A stretch of DNA of 64,000 nucleotides, taken from positions 3,348,001 to 3,412,000 of the forward strand of contig CBDFGV010000003.1 in NCBI GenBank assembly GCA_965247245.1, written 5' to 3'. Below the pieces are notes generated by a model, which saw only the letters and a program-made list of their open reading frames with translations, was not told where the DNA came from and did not search any database. The DNA comes from Tectiglobus sp965247245 (lineage in GTDB: Bacteria; Pseudomonadota; Alphaproteobacteria; Rhizobiales; Hyphomicrobiaceae). Below, in pieces: positions 1-7,376 of the stretch; position 1 is the first letter of the stretch; the number at the start of each line of letters is the position of its first letter. The position numbers were made by a program, and so were the translations under genes.

Positions 1-362
1 TAGAGTTCCGGCACAACCGTTTCACCCCACGGCACGGTCAACGACCAATCCAGCTCGGTGCGACCTATGACAAGGCGGGCATTCGGAAACAATACCCAGT
101 TGATCGCATGATCATAGTGGGAGTGCGTGAGCAAAACGTCAGTAATGTCCGCCGGCTTCAAACCGCGCCTTTCAAGATGCTCGATCAGCAACTTGCGCTG
201 ACCGAATGAGCCGACATCGACAAGCGCTATCCGGTCTTGGTGACGAATGAGCACGATCGTGCTGAACCCCAGCGAACCGTGGCAAACGGATTTGCCAGGA
301 AAGCCATGGACAATGATATCAATCTCATAGTCGCCAAAGGTGAAGGGATTATCGGGCGGCAT
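1..362 (-). CDS. Metallo-beta-lactamase-fold hydrolase, 3' end outside window
   Basis: The minus-strand frame is open from an ATG at 362 to the left edge, giving about 120 N-terminal residues. Residues 80-85 read HSHYDH, the HxHxDH zinc motif of the metallo-beta-lactamase superfamily, with the preceding aspartate-containing strand LVDVG at about 47-51. The substrate cannot be told: this superfamily includes lactonases, glyoxalase II and many thioesterase-like hydrolases. No signal peptide is seen. It lies 64 nt downstream of the gamma-carbonic-anhydrase-like gene on the same strand and is probably cotranscribed with it. The second zinc-binding half of the protein lies outside the window. Confidence 0.85.
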   Translation of the reverse strand, partial: MPPDNPFTFGDYEIDIIVHGFPGKSVCHGSLGFSTIVLIRHQDRIALVDVGSFGQRKLLIEHLERRGLKPADITDVLLTHSHYDHAINWVLFPNARLVIGRTELDWSLTVPWGETVVPEL

Positions 363-426
363 CTTGGGTGTCGCTTTACCGTTGCTTGTTTCAGGATGTC
401 TTGCCGGCTGCAGAATGAAACCGGGC

Positions 427-984
427 TTAGCGACCCGACATAATATGCTTGAGTTCCTCTTTACTCAATCTCTTGATGCCCTTGGCCTTGTTCCGACCAG
501 TGGCATGATAAAACCGCGAAAAGATGAGGTTGGCCACTGCATTGTTGCGGGTCTTGACGCAACGCGCTGGCGCACCAGCGATCACGGAGTTGGCCGGAAA
601 CTCGCTGCCCTCAACAACAATCGAATGACCGGCCACAATCGAGTTGTTGCCAATCTTGGCACCGTCCAGAATGGTCGCATTGTTGCCAATCAGGCATCGA
701 TCACCAATCGTGCAACCCTGCAAGATGACGTTCCTGGTAACTGACGTATCCTTGCCGATCCGGGTCGGCTTGTCAGAAACGGTGTGGATCGTTGCACACT
801 CCTGAATGTTGGAACGCGCGCCGATCCGAACATCGCGCTTTGCGGCACGGATGAACACATTGGACCAGATGGATACGCCCGGCCCGACATAAGCCTTGCC
901 ATAGATCGCGGCCGAGGGGTCCACAAGCACTGGTTGATCCAAAACAACTTCGTCACCGAACATCGTCACGCCGCCATTACTCAA
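427..984 (-). CDS. Gamma-carbonic-anhydrase-like hexapeptide-repeat protein
   Basis: This 185-residue left-handed beta-helix protein shows hexapeptide repeats from about residue 20 to 140 and ends in a charged helical tail. The fold and the segment IQECATIHT match gamma carbonic anhydrases of the YrdA/PaaY/CaiE type. Of the three zinc histidines of that family, only the first (H67) is seen. The usual GHxxxLHG stretch reads TRNVILQG at 83-90, so the second and third ligands are Arg84 and Gln89. It is therefore probably not an active zinc carbonic anhydrase; a binding, acyltransferase-like or structural role is possible. An in-frame ATG at 963 is an alternative start. Confidence 0.85.
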   Translation of the reverse strand: MSNGGVTMFGDEVVLDQPVLVDPSAAIYGKAYVGPGVSIWSNVFIRAAKRDVRIGARSNIQECATIHTVSDKPTRIGKDTSVTRNVILQGCTIGDRCLIGNNATILDGAKIGNNSIVAGHSIVVEGSEFPANSVIAGAPARCVKTRNNAVANLIFSRFYHATGRNKAKGIKRLSKEELKHIMSGR

Positions 985-1097
985 ACCATGCCCTTTAACG
1001 CAAGGGCGATTATTGGCGAATAGTCATTGCATAGCGACCGCTAGAATGTCGATGATGGAATCCAACAACTCAGTTGAGCTGCGGGAGGAGTACAGCA

Positions 1098-1958
1098 GTG
1101 ACTTTCACAGATCTAAAGTGCGAGGTCGTCGACAACGTCATGACCGTGACGCTCAACCGACCGGACAAGCTCAATGCCTTGTCGCGCGACATGCGCCACT
1201 CACTCATGGCCGCTATCGATCAGGCAGACGACGATGATACGGTCCGTGCCGTCATCATAACCGGCGAAGGCCGGGCATTTTGCGCCGGTGCCGACCTCAG
1301 TCGCGGTGATGACACCTTCAACTACGAAAAGCGCGGAGAACTACGCGACGACGGCCTCAATCGTGACGGTGGCGGCCTGGTCGTGTTGCGGCTCTTCGAA
1401 TGCAAGAAGCCGGTCATTGCTGCGATCAACGGCCCGGCCGTCGGGTTCGGTGCCACAATGACCTTGCCTATGGACATTCGACTGGCATCCACACAGGCCC
1501 GCATCGGATTCGTTTTTGCCCGCCGTGGCGTTGTACCGGAAGCCTGCTCAAGCTGGTTCCTGCCGCGCGTCGTCGGGATATCCCAGGCGCTTGAATGGAC
1601 AATGTCAGGCCGGCTTTTCGATGCAGCCGAGGCCAAGGAACGCGGCCTGGTCAGCGAGGTCCTGGAACCAGGCCAGCTGCTCGACCGCGCTCATGAGCTG
1701 GCGCGGGAGATAACTGACAATACGTCGGCCGTCTCCGTTGCGATGATCCGGCAGATGATGTGGCGCATGCTCGGGGCCGACCATCCCATGGAGGCGCACA
1801 AGCTCGATTCACGCGGCATGCAACAGATGGGTGCTGCACCGGATGCGCGCGAAGGCATTCAGTCCTTCCTGGAAAAGCGCCCACCGAATTTTTCAATGAA
1901 GCCAAGTAGCGACATGCCCGCGGTTTATCCATGGTGGCAGGAACGCGAGTTCAAGTAA
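1098..1958 (+). CDS. Crotonase-family enzyme (enoyl-CoA hydratase/isomerase)
   Basis: 286-residue crotonase-superfamily protein acting on acyl-CoA. The oxyanion-hole segments are FCAGADLS (61-68) and GPAVGFGA (112-119). The two glutamates of classical enoyl-CoA hydratases are not seen at their usual places, where Thr and Ala align. A glutamate lies instead in VVPEACSS (Glu148), the position used by delta3-delta2-enoyl-CoA isomerases, so isomerase-type chemistry is as likely as hydration. The GTG start at 1098 is chosen because GGGAGGAG sits 7-8 nt upstream; an upstream in-frame TTG at 1074 lacks such a site. The GST gene follows after 16 nt, suggesting cotranscription. Confidence 0.88.
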   Translation: MTFTDLKCEVVDNVMTVTLNRPDKLNALSRDMRHSLMAAIDQADDDDTVRAVIITGEGRAFCAGADLSRGDDTFNYEKRGELRDDGLNRDGGGLVVLRLFECKKPVIAAINGPAVGFGATMTLPMDIRLASTQARIGFVFARRGVVPEACSSWFLPRVVGISQALEWTMSGRLFDAAEAKERGLVSEVLEPGQLLDRAHELAREITDNTSAVSVAMIRQMMWRMLGADHPMEAHKLDSRGMQQMGAAPDAREGIQSFLEKRPPNFSMKPSSDMPAVYPWWQEREFK

Positions 1959-1974
1959 CGGTTGTGATTGTAAG

Positions 1975-2901
1975 ATGGAACTGATCCTGCACCAGTATGA
2001 CTTCTCGAACTATGCCGAAAAGGTTCGCCTCGCTCTCGGCTACAAGGGGCTATCTTGGCGCGCGGTCGAAATCCCACCCGTCGCACCGAAGCCCGACCTG
2101 GTGCCGCTGACCGGCGGTTATCGGCGTACCCCGGTTCTGCAAATCGGTGCTGACATCTATTGCGACACGCGCCTTATCCTACGCGTACTTGACCAACTTG
2201 CGCCGGAACCAACGCTTTACCCGGCCAACACCATCGGCCTCGCCAATGCCATCTCATTCTGGGCGGAGAACCAACTGTTTCGTCCGATTTCACTCTATGT
2301 CTCCGGAACCAATGCAGACGTCCTTCCGCCAAACTTGCAGGCCGACCGCTCAGCCATGCGCGGACTTCCGCCGCCGGACGCTGCAACCATGGAACGGGCC
2401 GCAAAGCGCAACGCTCCACTCGTACGTGTCGGCCTGACACGGGTCGCGGACATGCTTGCTGATGGCCGGGACTGGATACTTGGCGATACCGTCACGGTTG
2501 CAGACTTTTCGGTCTATCATGCGCTCTGGTTCATCACCGGACGCACCACCCGCCTGGCACATGAACTCGAGCCGTTCGAAACCATCAATGCCTGGATGAC
2601 GCGCATGCGGGCCTTCGGGCACGGCCGCGTTGAACCCATGTCCCCGACTGATGCACTGGATATAGCGGCAGCAAGCGAACCGGCATCCCCGGCAAGCTCC
2701 GCGGCATTTCCCGAAGATCCGGACCTTGGTGCCATCGTCCGGATCCGTGCCGATGACTATGGTCGCGACGCGATCGAAGGAAAGTTGGTATACCTGGACG
2801 CCGAGGAGATAGCGATCCAGCGCTCGGATCCACGCGTCGGCGATGTCATCGTTCACTTCCCAAGGTTGGGCTATGATTTACGACAATTGAAATCGAGCTG
2901 A
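1975..2901 (+). CDS. Glutathione S-transferase family protein with C-terminal extension
   Basis: 308-residue protein with an N-terminal thioredoxin-like GST domain (about 1-80; FSNYAEKVRLAL helix and the TPVL cis-proline segment) and an all-helical C-terminal domain to about residue 215. About 80 further residues follow, longer than a typical 200-230 residue GST; the extension ends in a short beta-rich segment containing GKLVYLDAEEIAIQR. Substrate unknown. It is directly downstream of the crotonase, so it may take part in the same acyl-CoA route, but that is only a positional inference. ATG start with no strong ribosome-binding site, consistent with read-through from the previous gene. Confidence 0.85.
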   Translation: MELILHQYDFSNYAEKVRLALGYKGLSWRAVEIPPVAPKPDLVPLTGGYRRTPVLQIGADIYCDTRLILRVLDQLAPEPTLYPANTIGLANAISFWAENQLFRPISLYVSGTNADVLPPNLQADRSAMRGLPPPDAATMERAAKRNAPLVRVGLTRVADMLADGRDWILGDTVTVADFSVYHALWFITGRTTRLAHELEPFETINAWMTRMRAFGHGRVEPMSPTDALDIAAASEPASPASSAAFPEDPDLGAIVRIRADDYGRDAIEGKLVYLDAEEIAIQRSDPRVGDVIVHFPRLGYDLRQLKSS

Positions 2902-2997
2902 TGGCCGATCCGCCGCACGCGATAGAGCCTTGGGTTCAGTGGCTGAAACCGTTACAACGGCTGAGAATTCAACAACAAAACTCCGGGGTGGAAAAAC

Positions 2998-3753
2998 ATG
3001 GCAGGACGACTTGAGGGGAAGGTAGCCTTCTGTACAGCGTCTGGCGCAGGCATCGGACGGGCAACTGCCATTGCGTTCGCGCGGGAAGGCGCCAAGGTAA
3101 TCGCCAGCGACATTCGCATGGAGAGCCTCAAGGGCCTGGCCGAAGAAGGCATTGCCGAGACCCACATCCTTGATGTCACGTCCACCCAATCAGTCGAACG
3201 CACAGCCAAGGAGATCGGCAAGGTCGACATCCTATTCAATGCTGCTGGCTTTGTGCATCACGGCACGGTCCTCGAAACCTCGGAACAGGATTGGGACTTC
3301 TCGTTCGATATCAACGTCAAGTCGATGCACCGCACGATTACCGCGTTCCTTCCGGGCATGTTGGAAGCCGGCAGCGGTTCAATCGTCAACATCGCATCGG
3401 TGTCGGGCTCGGTCCTGGGTGTGCCCAATCGCTACATCTACGGTGCGACAAAGGCAGCCGTCATCGGACTGACCAAGGCAGTAGCAGCCGACTACATGCG
3501 CAAAGGCGTCCGCTGCAACGCAATTTGCCCCGGCACAATCCAGTCGCCTTCGCTCGACGTTCGCATCGCTGATCAGGCCAAAGCCCTGGACCAATCTGAA
3601 GACGAAGTACGCCAGGCCTTTATTGATCGCCAGCCGATGGGCAGACTTGGCACGGCAGAAGAAGTGGCCGCCAGCGCCGTTTACCTGGCATCTGATGAAA
3701 GCTCGTTCACTACCGGCCACATCGCGCTAATCGACGGTGGTTTCGCATTGTAA
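2998..3753 (+). CDS. SDR oxidoreductase, BDH2/DHRS6-like
   Basis: 251-residue classical short-chain dehydrogenase: cofactor motif TASGAGIGRA (13-22), NAAG (81-84), serine in NIASVSG (about 134) and the YxxxK pair Tyr148/Lys152. Over its whole length it resembles cytosolic BDH2/DHRS6 proteins, including the motifs FVHHGTVL, DWDFS and CPGTIQSPSL. That family has been assigned R-beta-hydroxybutyrate dehydrogenase and, later, 4-oxo-proline reductase activity, so the substrate should be treated as open. A GGGGTGG ribosome-binding site precedes the ATG. Its stop TAA overlaps the start of the acetyltransferase gene by one base (TAATG), indicating translational coupling. The neighbouring isomerase and sugar-acid dehydrogenase suggest small hydroxy-acid metabolism. 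Confidence 0.9.
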   Translation: MAGRLEGKVAFCTASGAGIGRATAIAFAREGAKVIASDIRMESLKGLAEEGIAETHILDVTSTQSVERTAKEIGKVDILFNAAGFVHHGTVLETSEQDWDFSFDINVKSMHRTITAFLPGMLEAGSGSIVNIASVSGSVLGVPNRYIYGATKAAVIGLTKAVAADYMRKGVRCNAICPGTIQSPSLDVRIADQAKALDQSEDEVRQAFIDRQPMGRLGTAEEVAASAVYLASDESSFTTGHIALIDGGFAL

Positions 3754-4256
3754 TGCCGGCATCGCCGAGTGCCAGCTTTCTGCCCTGCGGAGACACCGCT
3801 AGCGTACCGCGCTTGCGGCGGGCGACAGATAACGACCGCAACCGCGTTGTCGAAATCCAGTTCGCGGCCTACGCCAGGAACCGCGAACTGCTTGGGCTGG
3901 AGCCATTGCCACTGCTGGTGGACTACGAAGAGATCTTCGCAACGCATGAATTCTGGTTGTTCGACGACGACGATGGTGACGCGATCGCATCCCTCATCCT
4001 GGAAGTACGCGACGATGATTTGTTGATCTTCAGCGTCGCCACCGACCCGGGTCGGCAAGCGTCAGGTATCGGACAAAAATTGCTCGCTGCGAGCGATATC
4101 CGGGCCAGACAGCTTGGCCACACGACGGTTCGGCTTTATACCGGATCTACGCTGCAACATCTGGTTGACTGGTATGGCCGCCACGGCTTCGCCGTCGAAC
4201 GGATCGAGCAACTCGACGACCGCGCCATCACCCACATGGTCAAGCACCTTAATTAA
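3753..4256 (+). CDS. GNAT family N-acetyltransferase
   Basis: 167-residue protein with the acetyl-CoA binding motif A, RQASGIGQKLL, near residues 107-117, and the GNAT beta5/alpha4 region ending in DWYGRHGF. An N-terminal stretch of about 25 residues precedes the fold, and an alternative start further in is possible. The start overlaps the SDR stop codon by one base, so it is probably translated from the same mRNA. The acceptor molecule cannot be predicted. The hydroxypyruvate-isomerase-type gene follows after 27 nt. Confidence 0.85.
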   Translation: MPASPSASFLPCGDTASVPRLRRATDNDRNRVVEIQFAAYARNRELLGLEPLPLLVDYEEIFATHEFWLFDDDDGDAIASLILEVRDDDLLIFSVATDPGRQASGIGQKLLAASDIRARQLGHTTVRLYTGSTLQHLVDWYGRHGFAVERIEQLDDRAITHMVKHLN

Positions 4257-4283
4257 GCCTTCCGCAACCGGGACCAAGAACCA

Positions 4284-5060
4284 ATGCCGAAGTTTGCCGC
4301 CAATCTCTCCATGATGTTCAACGAGGTCGACTTTCTCGATCGCTTCGAAGCCGCGGCCGAAGCCGGCTTCAAGGGTGTCGAGTTTCTCTTCCCTTATGAC
4401 CATGAGCCGGCTGAGATAGCGTCACGCCTGAAGAACAACGGCCTCACGCAAGCGCTGTTTAACTTGCCCCCCGGCAGCTGGGAGAAGGGAGAGCGCGGTC
4501 TCGCCAGCCTGCCGGGCCGCGAAGCCGAGTTCGAGGCGGCCGTCGCGAAGGCACTCGAATACGCGGAAGCCACAGAATGCAAGCTGCTCCATGCCATGGC
4601 CGGTCTGCGCCATCACGGCGCGCAGTGGAAGACTTATATTGCGAACCTGCGCAACGCCTGCCGCATGGCTGCCGGCAGCGGCGTCACCATCATTATCGAG
4701 CCCATCAATCAAGTCGACATACCAGGCTTCTTCCTCAACACGACCGCTTCCGCCAGAGCGGCGATCCATGAGGTCGGCGAACCGAACATCGGCCTGCAGT
4801 TCGATCTTTATCATCGCCAGATCCAGGAAGGTGACGTTGCCCGCTCTATCCAGGAATTCGGCCCGCTCGCCCGCCACTACCAGATTGCGAGCCCACCAGA
4901 CCGAGGTGAGCCTGACGATGGCGAGATGAACTATCGTTATCTTTTCCAGGAACTCGACAAGACCGGTTTCGATGGTTGGGTCGGTTGCGAATACAAACCG
5001 CGCGGCAATACGGTCGAAGGCCTGGCCTGGGCGGAGCGCTGTGGCGTAAGGCTTGGCTGA
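4284..5060 (+). CDS. otnI: Hydroxypyruvate isomerase family / 2-oxo-tetronate isomerase
   Basis: 258-residue TIM-barrel sugar isomerase of the Hyi/OtnI family. The start MPKFAANLSMMFNE, the segments IIIEPINQVDIPGFFL and LQFDLYHRQIQEGD, and the late GCEYKPRG motif are typical of the family, whose carboxylates and histidine bind a divalent metal. OtnI interconverts 2-oxo- and 3-oxo-tetronate in D-erythronate/L-threonate breakdown; Hyi acts on hydroxypyruvate/tartronate semialdehyde. The adjacent gene 49 nt downstream looks like D-erythronate dehydrogenase, which favours OtnI over Hyi. The kinase (OtnK) and decarboxylase (OtnC) that complete the pathway are not in this window. Confidence 0.82.
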   Translation: MPKFAANLSMMFNEVDFLDRFEAAAEAGFKGVEFLFPYDHEPAEIASRLKNNGLTQALFNLPPGSWEKGERGLASLPGREAEFEAAVAKALEYAEATECKLLHAMAGLRHHGAQWKTYIANLRNACRMAAGSGVTIIIEPINQVDIPGFFLNTTASARAAIHEVGEPNIGLQFDLYHRQIQEGDVARSIQEFGPLARHYQIASPPDRGEPDDGEMNYRYLFQELDKTGFDGWVGCEYKPRGNTVEGLAWAERCGVRLG

Positions 5061-5109
5061 TCAAACGGAAAAACAAGAGAACTAGGACGCCTAAGGGACG
5101 GAAACAAAC

Positions 5110-6087
5110 ATGAAAGTATTGATCATCGGCGGCGCAGGTATGGTCGGCCGCAAGCTCGCCGAGCGCCTCGCAAGTGAAGGCACCCTGGATGGCAAGGCCA
5201 TCACCGGCATGACGCTCTACGACGTTGTTCCACCGGCGGTTCCGGAAGGCGCTGGCTTTCCTGTCGCGACACTGACGGGAGACCTTCCCGCCGAGGGCGA
5301 GGCGGAGAAGCTGCTGGCCGACAAGCCGGACGTGATCTTTCACCTGGCTGCGATCGTCTCTGGCGAAGCTGAAATGGACTTCGACAAGGGCTATCGCATT
5401 AACCTGGACGGCACGCGCAACCTCTACGATGCGATCCGCGCCGCCGGTCATGGTCCGCGAATTGTTTTCACGAGTTCTATCGCCGTCTTCGGTGCGCCAT
5501 TCCCCGAGGCTATTCCGGACGAATTCCACCTCACGCCGCTGACGTCCTACGGAACGCAGAAAGCGATCGGCGAGCTCTTGCTGGCGGATTATACGCGCAA
5601 GGGCATTTTTGACGGCGTCGCCATTCGCCTGCCAACAATCTGCGTGCGGCCTGGCAAACCCAACAAGGCAGCGTCGGGTTTCTTCTCCAACATCATTCGC
5701 GAGCCGCTCGTCGGCGAATCCGCCGTGTTGCCGGTGTCCGAGGATGTCCGCCATTGGCATGCGTCACCCCGGTCAGCTGTCAATTTCCTGATCCACGCAG
5801 CAACCATCGACGGCAGTGCGATCGGACCGCGCCGCTACCTCTCGATGCCGGGCGTCTCTGTAACCGTGGGCGAGCAAATCCAGGCCTTGCGCAATGTCGC
5901 TGGCGATGCGGTTGCCGATCGCATCACGCGCGAGCCGGATCAAATGATCATCGACATGGTCGGCGGCTGGGCACGCAACTTCGACACGACCCGCTCCGTC
6001 GAACTCGGTTTCAAGGCTGAGTCGTCATTCGAAGAAATCATTCAGGCCCATATCGAGGACGAATTGGACGGCAAAATCGTGCAATAA
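5110..6087 (+). CDS. denD: D-erythronate dehydrogenase-type NAD-dependent epimerase/dehydratase
   Basis: 325-residue extended SDR with the NAD motif GGAGMVG near the N-terminus, a serine in FTSSIAVFG and the catalytic Tyr-Lys pair in SYGTQKAIGELL. The later segments RLPTICVRPGKPNKAASGF and HWHASPRSAVNF are typical of the DenD group, which oxidises D-erythronate to 2-oxo-tetronate with NAD. Pairing with the upstream OtnI-type isomerase supports this assignment. An alternative is another sugar-acid epimerase of the same superfamily. A 12-bp perfect hairpin lies 15 nt after the stop codon and probably marks the end of the transcript. Confidence 0.85.
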   Translation: MKVLIIGGAGMVGRKLAERLASEGTLDGKAITGMTLYDVVPPAVPEGAGFPVATLTGDLPAEGEAEKLLADKPDVIFHLAAIVSGEAEMDFDKGYRINLDGTRNLYDAIRAAGHGPRIVFTSSIAVFGAPFPEAIPDEFHLTPLTSYGTQKAIGELLLADYTRKGIFDGVAIRLPTICVRPGKPNKAASGFFSNIIREPLVGESAVLPVSEDVRHWHASPRSAVNFLIHAATIDGSAIGPRRYLSMPGVSVTVGEQIQALRNVAGDAVADRITREPDQMIIDMVGGWARNFDTTRSVELGFKAESSFEEIIQAHIEDELDGKIVQ

Positions 6088-6102
6088 GCAGGTTGCATAT
6101 CC

Positions 6103-6138
6103 CCTTCACAGACATGTGACGCAACGTGTCTGTGAAGG
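6103..6138 (+). terminator. Strong hairpin downstream of denD
   Basis: A perfect 12-bp inverted repeat (arms 6103-6114 and 6127-6138, left arm CCTTCACAGACA) encloses a 12-nt loop. No T-run follows on the plus strand, so it may work as a factor-dependent terminator or as a 3'-end stabiliser for the SDR-GNAT-otnI-denD transcript rather than as a canonical intrinsic terminator. Confidence 0.6.
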
Positions 6139-6540
6139 CGGTTCGAATGTACATCATTCGACCAATACGCCACCACACCGGCACATTTCGAGCAACTAAT
6201 TGATAAACATCGATAAAATATCAGATATCACGCATATTCTATATTGATTGGAGAAGATCTATCCATACTCGTCAGACTTGAATTACAGCTATGAAATCAG
6301 CACATGGCGGCGATCCCAATAGCGCCACAGTATTGCGGCTCAATCTGAATCGGATCGACGGGATAGAAACGGGACTTAACCTCTGAACCAAATCGGATGT
6401 CCCGTCGTTTTAACTTTTGGACTGGGGGAGTCAGTTCAATCTGCAACTGAACGAACTAAAGACTTGTGCTTCACACAAGACATGAGATGATCGACCAACA
6501 GCTACGGGCTAACGACAGTCATGAGCTGGATGAGGAAAGT
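6139..6540 (+). promoter_or_regulatory. AT-rich leader region upstream of ribA
   Basis: No convincing gene. The stretch 6190-6300 is markedly AT-richer than its surroundings and probably contains the ribA promoter, for example TTGATA at 6200-6205, though no clean -10 box is visible. Downstream, one right arm (6399-6407, GTCCCGTCG) can pair with either of two left arms: 6356-6363 (CGACGGGA) or 6369-6375 (ACGGGAC). It is followed by a T-rich stretch (GTTTTAACTTTT). This is the layout of a competing-hairpin leader. I looked for the conserved FMN riboswitch core and did not find it. Confidence 0.4.
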
Positions 6541-7296
6541 ATGAATAATTTATCAGCACCACTCGTGGGGGCAGACGATAACGACAACGAAGCAGTATTG
6601 ACCAGTGCACCAGCGCGTCAACGTGCGGCGGCGGTATTCTCGTTTCCATCGGTTAGCAATAGAAATCAGCCGACCGAGCAAAACGAAGACGAACCCATGT
6701 TCCGGGATATTGCCCGCACCACTCTTCCAATCGAATTCCAAGGCCAGGAGTTGAAACTCGAAGCGCATGCTTACGAGGATGACACCGCGTCCTATCAGGC
6801 GATGGCCTTGGTGCACCGAGACAACCCAGAGGACGACGAAGCGCCGCTGGTCCGCGTCCATAGTGGCTGTGTGACGGGTGATATCTTCCATTCGCTTCGT
6901 TGTGACTGCTACGCGCAGCTACAGCTTTCGTTGGAAAAAATCACGCAGTCCAAACTTGGCATTATTGTCTACCTGCCGCACCACGAAGGCCGCGGCATCG
7001 GTCTTGTCAATAAGATCAAGGCCTACGCCGAGCAGGATCGCGGCCTCGACACCGTCGATGCCAACCTGTCAATTGGCGCGCCGATTGACGCCCGTGACTA
7101 TGAGCTGCCGGCAAAGATGCTGCGCGATCTCGGCTACGAGAAAATCCGCCTGCTCACCAACAACCCGCTGAAGATCGAGTTGCTTGAGCAGCATGGCATC
7201 GAGGTTGTTGAACAGTGCCGTACGGTCACCGCGCCGTCCGAGCACAACGAGCGCTACCTCAACACGAAGCGTGACCGGATGGATCACAAGCTCTAG
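6541..7296 (+). CDS. ribA: GTP cyclohydrolase II
   Basis: Zinc enzyme converting GTP to 2,5-diamino-6-ribosylamino-4-pyrimidinone 5'-phosphate, the first committed step to riboflavin. The motif VRVHSGCVTGDIFHSLRCDC carries the three zinc cysteines (110, 121, 123 from this start) and EGRGIGL follows. There is no DHBP synthase (RibB) domain. Compared with the roughly 200-residue E. coli enzyme it has about 50 extra, acidic N-terminal residues before FRDIARTTLP. ATG 6541 is preceded by GAGGAA; in-frame starts at 6466 (GTG) and 6487 (ATG) lack this. A RibD-type reductase gene lies 4.3 kb away. It may be a dedicated pathway copy rather than the housekeeping one. Confidence 0.92.
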   Translation: MNNLSAPLVGADDNDNEAVLTSAPARQRAAAVFSFPSVSNRNQPTEQNEDEPMFRDIARTTLPIEFQGQELKLEAHAYEDDTASYQAMALVHRDNPEDDEAPLVRVHSGCVTGDIFHSLRCDCYAQLQLSLEKITQSKLGIIVYLPHHEGRGIGLVNKIKAYAEQDRGLDTVDANLSIGAPIDARDYELPAKMLRDLGYEKIRLLTNNPLKIELLEQHGIEVVEQCRTVTAPSEHNERYLNTKRDRMDHKL

Positions 7297-7324
7297 GCCC
7301 GCGTTTAGGGTTTACAGCATTCCG

Positions 7325-7364
7325 AAAGGTGCACTGGGCCAGGCCTCGTGCACCTTTTTCTTTT
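7325..7364 (+). terminator. Intrinsic terminator of ribA
   Basis: A 10-bp perfect stem (arms 7325-7334 and 7348-7357, core GGTGCAC/GTGCACC) with a 13-nt loop is followed by a T-rich run (TTTTTCTTTT). It starts 28 nt after the ribA stop and also separates it from the convergent ndvA-like gene. Confidence 0.9.
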
Positions 7365-7376
7365 GCCCACCAAGAA

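Noticed and set aside
4846..5760. 304-codon minus-strand frame
   Set aside because: Antisense of denD, rich in Arg and His, no recognisable protein features.
6139..6540. FMN riboswitch upstream of ribA
   Set aside because: The conserved RFN core sequences were looked for and are not present; only simple competing hairpins are seen.
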